Assembly: GCA_039029315.1 (NCBI GenBank)
Contig: JBCCGK010000079.1
Location: 1 to 57,435 of the forward strand
Reading direction: 5' to 3'
Origin: JBCCCJ01 sp039029315
GTDB lineage: Bacteria > Bacteroidota > Bacteroidia > J057
DNA length: 57,435 nucleotides
The position numbers and the translations under genes were made by a program. The notes below the pieces were generated by a model. It was not told the DNA's origin. It saw only the letters and a program-made list of their open reading frames with translations, and did no database searches. Positions 17,754 to 27,900 of the stretch are shown one piece after another (within the stretch, counting starts at the first letter, position 1; each line of letters starts with the position of its first letter).

Positions 17754-18860
17754 ATGGAGATTCGCATCATCCGTATCAAAGAGTTGCCGGATTTTCTGAA
17801 TTCTGAAGAATACCGCAACATGCCCGAAATTCCGATTTCGCGTCATCGGGGATTGTCTCATGCCTACAATCCGAGAGCTAAACCAGAAGAAGCTGCGCTG
17901 GTTCTTGTCTATATAGATACTCAGTTGATGGGCTATCTGGGCTTTGTTCCCGACACCATCTATTTGGAGGAAGCGGGGATCAATTTGGGATGGATGAGTT
18001 GCATTTGGGTCAGTCCTGATGCCAGAGGGAAAGGCATTGCGAAGGCGATGTTGAAGCGGGGATTCGAAGAATGGGAGAATCGGGTCATCGTAACAGAGTT
18101 TACAGAGATTGCCAAAAACATCTATGAACGATATGGGGATTTCATGGATCTTACCATCTCCAATGGCATTCGCGCCTATATGCGCGCCAATCTTGCCTAC
18201 CTCCTTCCGGCCAAACGGCCTTCCCTACACAAGCTCAAACCACTACTCCGCCTAATCGATGGGGTGCTCAATCTGTTTCATGACTTTCGATTGCGTATCT
18301 ACCAGATCAACTATAGAAAACATCAGCCCACATACGAATATCTTTCAGAGATTGATGGGCCTACAGAAGCGTTTATCCGCTCTTTTCAGAAAGAAGAATT
18401 GTTTCGGCGAGGCGCATCCGAGCTTAACTGGATGCTGCACCATCCCTGGGTCTTGTCCGCTCCCGCCAAAGACGAGCCGGCCCAAAGATATTATTTCACT
18501 TCTGTCGCCAATCGATTTGATTTTCTCGCCATGCGTGTGTATGGGCCTGAGAATCGACTTGCTGCCGTTCTGATTTTCGCCATTCGGGATACACATCTCA
18601 AGCTGCCTTATGCCTATTTTTCGGAGGCAGACAGTGAATTGGTCCTGAAAGTCATTCTCCATCATATGCTCCAGATGCGGCTGGACATGCTCACAGTCTA
18701 CCATCCTGTTTTGACCCAGGCCATTCGTCAATATTCTACTCCCTTTTATTTGACACGCCCCTTTTCCCGGCATTATCTGATCTCTACTCGCTTCGAAGCG
18801 GGCCTGCGCACGCATGCTCGAACCCTCCAGGATGGAGATGGAGATTGTGCATTTACCTGA
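17754..18860 (+). CDS. GNAT-family acetyltransferase-like protein
   Basis: 368 residues. The N-terminal half carries the GNAT fold: LVYIDTQLMGYLGFVPD (strand), then LGWMSCIWVSPDARGKGIAKAMLKRGFEEW, containing the acetyl-CoA pyrophosphate-binding R-G-x-G-I-A loop at about residues 95-101, then TEFTEIAKNIYERYGDF. The C-terminal half (about 170-368) is a second, less recognisable domain that could be a degenerate second GNAT unit, as in double-GNAT proteins. It lies downstream of the polysaccharide deacetylase on the same strand, so it may modify sugars, but the substrate cannot be read from the sequence. Confidence 0.75.
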   Translation: MEIRIIRIKELPDFLNSEEYRNMPEIPISRHRGLSHAYNPRAKPEEAALVLVYIDTQLMGYLGFVPDTIYLEEAGINLGWMSCIWVSPDARGKGIAKAMLKRGFEEWENRVIVTEFTEIAKNIYERYGDFMDLTISNGIRAYMRANLAYLLPAKRPSLHKLKPLLRLIDGVLNLFHDFRLRIYQINYRKHQPTYEYLSEIDGPTEAFIRSFQKEELFRRGASELNWMLHHPWVLSAPAKDEPAQRYYFTSVANRFDFLAMRVYGPENRLAAVLIFAIRDTHLKLPYAYFSEADSELVLKVILHHMLQMRLDMLTVYHPVLTQAIRQYSTPFYLTRPFSRHYLISTRFEAGLRTHARTLQDGDGDCAFT

Positions 18861-18953
18861 CGCTATTCCCTAAAATAGAAAGAGGTGCAGGAGCACAATG
18901 GCTCACTGCCCTCTCCGCCCTTGGTTGACAATGTAGGGTAAGAATTAATCTTA
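18861..18953. other. Convergent gap, possible terminator
   Basis: 93 bp between convergent genes. A short TAAGA-ATTAA-TCTTA hairpin at about 18940-18954 overlaps the end of the giant gene. No gene is seen. Confidence 0.3.
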
Positions 18954-21900
18954 TTACTTGATTTGTTTTTTGATCTCGTCCGCCAAACGCCTTAGCCACA
19001 CCTGATCGCTGTTTAGTTTTTCCAGCCGTTCAATGATCTGTTGGCTATCTGTTTGTAGCTCCGTTTCTACCAACTTGCGGGTATCACTACTGAAGCCCAT
19101 CAAGGATGGCCGCTCGACATAGGTGACCCGGTGCAAGACACGCCAGGTTTTGTTGGGTTTGTCCTGGGATATCTGTCGTAAAGCGAGTGCTTCTTCATCA
19201 TTGCTCGCCAGCCATTCAGGATCTACTACTTTGCTGAAGAAGTCCTTGAAGTGCTGGGTGTCGCCGTCCAGGTAGAAACTCATGAATCGGTAGCGATCTA
19301 CCTTTTCGCCAGGAAGGATGGGATAGTCATTGTGGTCGGTTACGCCGCGATGTTCTACTCCTCCCAAATCGACCGATAGAGAAAAGCCTTCGCTTACCGC
19401 ATTGCTTTTATTCATGGTTTGCACCAAGCCAAAGGTTGCCAAAGGGGTCATAGCCAAAGCAAGGGGTCCTATCCTCATTTGAAACCCTACCCCTATGGAT
19501 CCTGAGAGGTTGATGCTGCCACCAATCGAATGCTCAACTGTATTGGCAAATTGCTGTTGCTCGCTTCTTAGGCCCCCATCGGCATCCCACACATAGGTGT
19601 TGACGATATTTCGTTTGCCTGCTCGTATCAACAGATTTTCCATTTTTTTCTGCCAACCAGCAAAGGCTTCCGCTGCATGTACCCGTTTATCCAGATCCTC
19701 GATTTTGTTGTTGATCTCCTCCTCCTTTTCTTCTTGTTGTTTTTCCATGTCTTCTTCCAGACTCTCCACATCATCTGTCAATTGATCACCTTTTTCCTTG
19801 GATTTTTTCTCCTGTTCCTCTTGTTGGGCTAACTTTTCTTCTGGTGTTAATGGAGTTATAGAACCATTGTCGGTGGTATCATCAGATACATCTATGCCCT
19901 GAAAATCACCATAACCTCCTTGCTCAGCGCCAATCTCGCTATTGAGAGAGGTCTCATCCACTAAAAGGCTGTTGAAATTGACAAAATAACTTTCCCGCTC
20001 TTTGTCGATTCGATCAATTTGGGTTTTGAGCTTATAGGCTTCTGCCAATCGAAAATAACTGGCCGGATAGAGGGAACCATATTCGGCCCGCATCCCTGGC
20101 ACATGCTTGTAGAAGTGGTCATCGGCTGCCGAAGTTCCATTTAAGCCATCTAATGTGCCATTTTTGGTATAGGCGGGATTCATCATGAAGGTGATGGTAT
20201 TGATGTCCGGGGGCATATTGGGCACAGGGGTGACCTGATAAGAGATCATTCGCTTGCTGCGTTTGAGTCTCAGGATGTATACATCCGCCATGCTGGAGAT
20301 GACCAGCGCATAGCCCACATTTTTGGGGATAAATCGTTTTCCGAGCTGGGGAATCCTGGCAAAACTTTCTTTGCCTCCTCTTAATGCCAGGGAGTCGTTG
20401 AAGGCCTCTATTGAAGTGGTGGAAACGGTGCTGCTATTGAGCCAGTGATAGGAAAAGCCAACATTCGCTTTTGCTTTGGCAAGAATACCAAGCAGATTTT
20501 GTTCAATGCTTACTCCTACACCTATTCCAACTCTATTTTCTTGATGCAATCCAATAGAAGCATCTAAGGTAAAGCCCAAAGAACCATCCTGGGATCGATT
20601 CCAACTGTACTTCGTTTTCTCTGATTGGCTAAGTTTGATAGAGGAAGCACCATTGTAATCAGCTGCAAAGGTCAAATTCTCACTCGGAACAGGTGGTGCT
20701 CCCTCAATATAGCCCAGAAGGGTAGGATTGAATTGTGCATTGCCTATCCACACCTTTTCCAACTCCTCTATGCGCTGGTCAGACAGTAATTCTACCCCAC
20801 CCAGGCTAGGAATGGCAAAACTTCGGCGCAGCATAGGAACCAAGCGCTCCTGCCCATCTGCGAAGGTAGTCATCCTCATTGTGCTGTATTCATTGATGAC
20901 CACGGCATTGGCAGGATTTGCTGCGGCGATTTTGGGCGTGCCCCCAATCACAAGTGGATAATCCGGGTCGACAAGATTGGAACATTCCTGGTGGCTTGAG
21001 ACCTGCCAGCTTTGATTGTCTTTATCCAAAGAGACACCTCCTTGAAAGTTGTCCAGGGGCCAATGAGCCACCAAACCCAATTCATTGGGGGATATTGTTT
21101 GAGCCATATCCTCCAAAATATCGTCCTTACTCAAGGGACGATCCCACATACGGACCTGGCAGATTTGCCCCTGCCAATAATTGGGATCGTGTGCTAACTC
21201 TCCTCGATCTTTAAGTTTGGCTCCGATGGAGAAGGGCATGTTGTCGTGAAAAGTTGACACATCATAAGGCTGTTTCGCCTTTGTACTCTCCAGTAGTTTT
21301 CCATTTTTGAAAAAACTACACATCGTGCTATCAATAACTACTGCCAGATGAATCCACTCAGTTCTTTGAAGGATCTCAGGATCAGTAATCTTTATGGAAG
21401 GTTGGTTATAAATGAAAACCTTTAATTCTAGGTGGTTGTCAGCGTTCAGATATACATCAAAAAGACCTGCTTGCTCTCCCCACTTTCTAATAATGGATGT
21501 ATAAGGAGAAAATAGGTCTGCTTTTACCCAAAGAGAGAAACTGAGGACATCCTTGGGAATAAATTGTATATGTTCTGCCTTCAAGTATGTACTATGGCCA
21601 TCAAATTTCATCGCATGATGTCCAAGTCGCCCTATTGGAGCGGAACAAACCCAGTCAACGCCACTACTTGACGTGCCATTTCTCCCTCTTCCTGTCACAT
21701 CTTTAATGTTACCATCAAAGGAATAATAGGCCAGCAAGCCCGGCTCATTGCCTGTCAAGGTAGTTTTGCTATTGACTTCGATTTCTTCTTTGTTCAATGC
21801 AGTGTTCCAGATCCTTAGCTCAGCCAGCTTACCGAAGGCTTCATTTCTGACATTGTTGGTCTGGCTGATGTTATTCCCGATGGCATGGATTGGATGTTGT

Positions 21901-24900
21901 AGATGGAGAGAATAACTCTTAAGGTTTGCCTTGTCGCGACCAGCGAATGTTCCGTGATATTGAGCATTCGCCTTGCTGGGAGACCTATCCAGCACGAGTT
22001 CTCCTCCAAAAGTCCAATGGCCTACCAAATCAAATTCTTCTCCTGTAAATGCCCGGAACATGTCAGTTTCTACCAGACTTTGGTGACGATATTTTTTCCA
22101 CAAGACCACTTGCGCCATTTCCCCCTTCCATCCTGAACTCCCTGTACCATCGCCCCCCAAAACAGCTTTCAAAGGTGCATTTGGAAAGGATAAAGCGGCT
22201 TCACCAAATTCTAACATTGGCTTTTCTCTGCTACTGAGGAGATCTTTCAATGGTAAAATCTGACCATCCAGGTAAGCAAAGACAAAATATGTGTTGGCCG
22301 AATAGAGCACAGAATAGCTCACATAATGCCACTCATTGGCTGTTGTAGCAAATGGGACAAAACTTGTGATCTCTGTATTTGTCCCCAGATTTAAGGTCAA
22401 ATATGCTTGTCCATTCTCTGCTTTTGCACCAAGGCTACAATAGATCGCCTCATCATGTTTCAGTGTCAAAATAGGAGCTGATCCCTGTATCGAGGACCAT
22501 TTGACCCAGGCAGAAACGGTAAACTCCTTTGATACGCTATTGTCTTCTTGAAAGAAATGATAGGCTTGATCAGTTTCCGCCCTGCCCTGACCATCTAACA
22601 AAAGAGCCTCTGGACTATTATTGATTTTTCCGATAGGCTTGCCATCTAGATAACATGTCAATTCTTGTGCACTCAAGCCTTTGCGTTCCACCTTTTGTTC
22701 TTCCTTCTTAATCCCTACGATCGCTTGAGAACTGATCGCCAAATGATGCCAACCGGGTGTCAGTTTTTTGAGTAGATCAAACTCAATGCTATGAAAATAA
22801 CCATCGATTTCTACGCCTAACCATTTCCCATTTCTGATCGCGATCAATCGACCTTCATCGCTGCTCAAGAGGGTATTCCAAGTTCTGCTCTTCCAGCTTT
22901 TGGTATCAACTGCAAGAGGAAATTCAAACCAGGTCTCAACTGTCCACTCCTTGCCAAGGAAGGGAGATTTTTCCTTATCCTGATCGAATGTGATGACGCT
23001 GTTCCTGGTATTCAGGTTCTGGCAGCGGCGCGCCCCATCTATCAACCATTGCTGCACATAGGCATTTTGATGATCAGAAACCGTATCATACTGTGTCTTG
23101 CGCATCCGCCCTTTATCGTCCAGATAGCTAAGGTGAATATTGCCTTCTCCGCTTTCCAGAGCAGAAAAGCCGCTTTGAGTCTGCACAAAGTTCAGCAAAG
23201 CACCACTTGTGAGCAGGTCTTTCTCTGCCGGCTTGTATACATGCATTTTTTCGGTAGCATGATCCTGTTGCTTGATCGCTGTGAGGACAGAATTACTGGT
23301 AGTTGCCAAGCTCGTCCGGGCAGATTGTAATCTTGTTTTGAGGGCTGCAATCTGACCTGTGATATCCAGGGCACCTGTTTTGTTTGTGTCTGCCTCAATT
23401 TTGGCAATCATATTTGCCACTTTTCTTCTGATTCGCTTCTTCTCTTCAAATCGTTCTCTGGCAGTATCTATTCTCCTGGACCCTGCTGGCGTTTGTATTT
23501 TTGTAGGCACGATTAACCACAGATGGCTCTGAAACATGCCTAAGTTTTTGCCAGGATCATGGAATGCAAGCATATAATTGACCTTATCCATATATACTTT
23601 ATAATAACCATAAGGCCAATCACCACGAGGTCCTGCCTCAAAACCGAAATGAGAATTGTAAACCAGAATATCCAAAGTTTTGCCAGAAGCAGATATCTGG
23701 GTAGTTTTGATATCCTGATCGCTTCCAAGGTTGTCAAGCTCAATTTCCCAGATAGTGGAATACGCTTGATATTTATAATTATCTGTTTGGCCTTCTTTTG
23801 TCCAACTTGTAGAAGAAGAAAATGCAGCATTTTTTAATTCCTCTTTTGCCTGTTGCCGACTTAGAAAGTCGTATTCAAAAGTAGCAGAAGTAGCATCTAT
23901 TGGTTTTAGGATCTTTTTTAAGCGATCGAGACTGATATAGTCTGAGAGCTGTGCAGAATATCCTGGTCCTCCTAATGTTTTTTCCAGGGCTATATGCGAG
24001 TATTCAGAGCTTGCATGCAATGTCAAGGCATCAAAAGATGAATCGTCATTTCGACGAAGAATCATTACTTCATAGTTGGATGGATTGATGAGTTCCTTGT
24101 TCAGAGCGATTCGAGCCTGTTGTATTTCGCCATTGGAACCATCAAGATTGCTAATAATCGCCTTGAGGGTAGCCAAAGATGCGATCCTGTTTGTCAAGCC
24201 ATTGAGTTCTTCTATTTTGCGCAGCAAACTCATCTCTTGCTGCTCTTGCATGATTAAGGTTTGAAATTCTGTATCATCTACCTCCGCTCCCAGGGAATGC
24301 AATTTCACCTGATCCAGCGCAAAGTTGCCTGTAATGCTATTGCTATTGCGTGTGATTTTGTGTTTTCGCACATGCAATTGATCCCAGGCATCTCCCTTGA
24401 CATATCTGATGTGAAACAGGCGAATTAATTTACAGCCCTGGGGTACTTCAAAGGTACAAGTGGCCCGATACCAATCAGGCTCGCCTGGAATTTCTGCAAA
24501 TGATGCCTGGACAGGATTGAATCCTTCTGTGATTTTGTCATGCGTGACCCTGTCTTTTTTGCCCCAATAGTAGAATTTGAATAAGTGTGGGTCAGTATGA
24601 TCAGACTGGGCATGGTCATAATTATTCGGGTCAATATTAGGCAGATGCTTGCCACCCATCGTAATCTTAAATTCGAAAGACTCTGTATAGAGATTGGCTT
24701 CTGTGACCGCAAATAGTTCAGCATTAAGGTATTCTGTGGCATCTTCAGCGCCTACCATGCGTGCCAGGCTTTTTTCACTGATGAAGGGGTCGCCATGAAC
24801 GATGCCATGATTCCCATAAATAGAAAAATCGAAAACACTTTTTTCCAGACCTTCATGGGCAATCCCACTGAGACGCCAATACCCCATCAGGTCTATTTCT

Positions 24901-27900
24901 CTACCTGTCAGTCTGAGGTATTTCCGCTTGGCGATTTCTGAAGCGTCTATTTTTTTGCTCCAAAGCTGAACCTCTGATATTTTACCTCCATATCCTTTGC
25001 CAATCGTCAAAGAGGAAGTCAAATCGTTGTCATGCGAGGACTGAAGGTTGAGCTTGGGTATGGCATGAGGATACACATTGGGAGGTGTGGCCTGAAGTAC
25101 ATTCGCTACATCTTGGCTGCCCGTGTGATTACTGATGAAGTGCGCACAAAGTTGAATGCCAGAATCATCTGCTGTAAACAGGAGGCCTTGTGGATCATAT
25201 CCCAGCATTTTCCCAAAGCCAGATTGATTATTTTGCAAAGATTCAAATCCCCCTTCAATCTTTCTTCTTTTTGAGCCATCTGTGGATAGTTGGTAGAAAT
25301 GGATGTGACCGAGAGGGCTATTGACGCCAATCGCCAATAAATTGGCCCTTAATAATAGAGATTTGCCAAAATTGGATGAAGAATAGTGATCAGCAGAAAG
25401 GAGTGGGGCACCGACTTGAGTCCATCCCTCTGTTTGTTCTTTATATATAAACACAGCTCCTGCGTCCTCCTGAGGATCTTTATATCCTGGATCTCCTATG
25501 ACCAATAGACCCCGTGCATAAGCCAGACTAGCCCCAAATCTTTTGTGTCCTCTGGGAGCTGAGATGGTCCTGTGATGTTGCCAATGGTCATTGCCTAATT
25601 GGTAAATATAGACCTTGTTATCGCCTGGGTCGCCGATGAATAATCGATTGTCAGCTTGCTGTAGGGCTGCCCCAAATGCTGAACTATTTGATGCTCCATA
25701 GGGTGGCGAAATAAAGGACTGAGGCTCTACCTCCCAATTCCCATCTGACTGTAGTTTATGAATAAAAACTTTCCCTTTTCCCCCTTCAGTGGTACTTGCT
25801 TTCGGATCTCCCACCAATACTTCCTGCTTGGGCCCCCAAACGACAGCAGAGCCATAATATCCCGTCGAGGAACCTCCGATTTTCTGGAATGCGCGATTAT
25901 TGGGATTGCTGGTAGGATCTCCTGTCCATGAATCACTCAGAGAATTTCTTTGATAAATCAAGAGGGAAGCTTCATGCGTGCTAAGATTCCCGGAAGGAAG
26001 CCCGATAACCATATGGCTGTCTTGCCAGAACGCGATGGAAGGTGTGAGGCCTTCTATGGTAGGAATGTGAAGATTCTTCCCTTGGAAATCATCAGAAGGT
26101 AAGGAGAAAAGGCTAATCTCATTTTTCCCAGTCAGCAATTTATTTCCAGCTATCTCTACGACTTGTCCATCTTTCAGGAGTTCGGCAGTGGTACTCTTTG
26201 TGGTGGGATCATACACCATGCTGGCAGTGATATGTACCCATTGGTTTGCGGGGAGAGTTTCCTCATCTGTATAGCTGAAGCTTTTGCTATGATCTTCTGC
26301 AAAAGCATGTACTTCACGTATGCTTCTTCGTATATACAATGTTCCATCAGGCCTGAAACATAAGCTGCTGCCAAACCCATACTTATTTTCAGTATAGTAT
26401 TTGTCGGGGGCTTGCAATTCTTGCACAAACTTCCATCCGCTGGGAGCCTGTTCGTCTTTTAGGTATAGATATACCCTTGAATTTTCCTTCAAAGGATCAT
26501 GCCCAGGAGCTCCTACAGCAAGCTTATTTTTATGTAATGCGAGGGTATGACCAAAATGTATGTCTGGAATAGGATTTGTCAGGATCAAGGGTGTATCCTC
26601 GCGTTGCCACATGGGAGTTCCCTGAGGATTGAATTTATATCTGACAACACCACCAGCTTCATGATAGGACGTTGGGTCTGTATGAGATGCTGAATAATGA
26701 GAATTCGATTCTGCTTGGTAATTATATGGATCACCAACATATAGATAATCATCATCAGCTGCAATTCCACCTATATTTGGATGATTGGGGATTGTCTCCT
26801 CTAAGCTCCAGCTGCCATTCTTTCTGTGGAAAAAACTTATGCTGTTTTTGGCAACAGGCACAAAAACAAAGTCTTTATAAAAGCATATTTGTTTATATCC
26901 TTGAGGAAATCCAGAGTTTACCTTCGATCGATCAACTTCCCATGTGTGTAAAAATGTTTGATCGGCTATGGAACCATCTCTATTGATAGAAAACAATCGG
27001 AGTGTTGCATGTTTGTTCTTATTTGAGGGGGTATCAAATATAGAAACCACAGCTAGTTCAGTTCCACTTTCATTCAAAGAAATGCAGTTTGTTTCAATCG
27101 TAGAGAATCCATCAATCCTTAGGTTTAGATCAGGAAGTGCTTGCCAGACTCCCTCTGCATCTTTTTGATACTGCAAGATGCTACTTCCATGAGTAGACCC
27201 CGCTTTATAGCTGATTAACAATATCTCATCTGAGAGGACTATATCCTGTATGCTGGAATTGGACTGGCTCCTGAGCTTTTCTACAAGGGAAGAAAAGCCA
27301 GCGATACTCAACTTATAGGTATGAAAGTCCTTGCTCTCTGTCAACTCAAGTAATTGGCTAGTTATGCTGAGTTTGCCCCCATTCAAAATGGAAACCTTCA
27401 TGCTCCCTGTATCCAGGATGCTTTGCGGATCAGTCTGTAATGCTGGTTTTGTCCATTTGATCCATCCCATGACTGTCTGCGCAAATCGCTCATCCTGCCT
27501 GGGGAGATCTACCTCAATTCCGTCCACTTGAACATAGTCTCCATTGCCATCCAGCGTGAGTCCTCTGCGATTTTTATTCAAGTCGTCCAAATTGATGACT
27601 TCTCCAGGCTGCCAAAAGCGCTGCAATGTGATATGCTTGTTATCTTCTCCAAGGACGCGGGAAGCGCCCAGATAGGCCGAACCATTGGCAATGCGGATAT
27701 GGTTCCCTGTCTGAAGCGTATGGAAGTGTGTATGCACACGTAAGCCATCATCTCCTTGTGTTTCAACTGCCGTGATTTTTCCATCAAATACTGGAGGGAT
27801 GCGTTTTTTCAACCTCCAGCTGCCCAAGTCTTTGGGGGTGGTCAAATCAAATATTCCAGCGTGGATGACTGAGGCTGTCTGATAAGCATTCAGGCTTTGG

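Noticed and set aside
18954..20730. MACPF domain in the C-terminal module
   Set aside because: The signature Y/W-G-T/S-H-F/Y-x6-G-G was not found, so only a loose analogy is kept as a finding.
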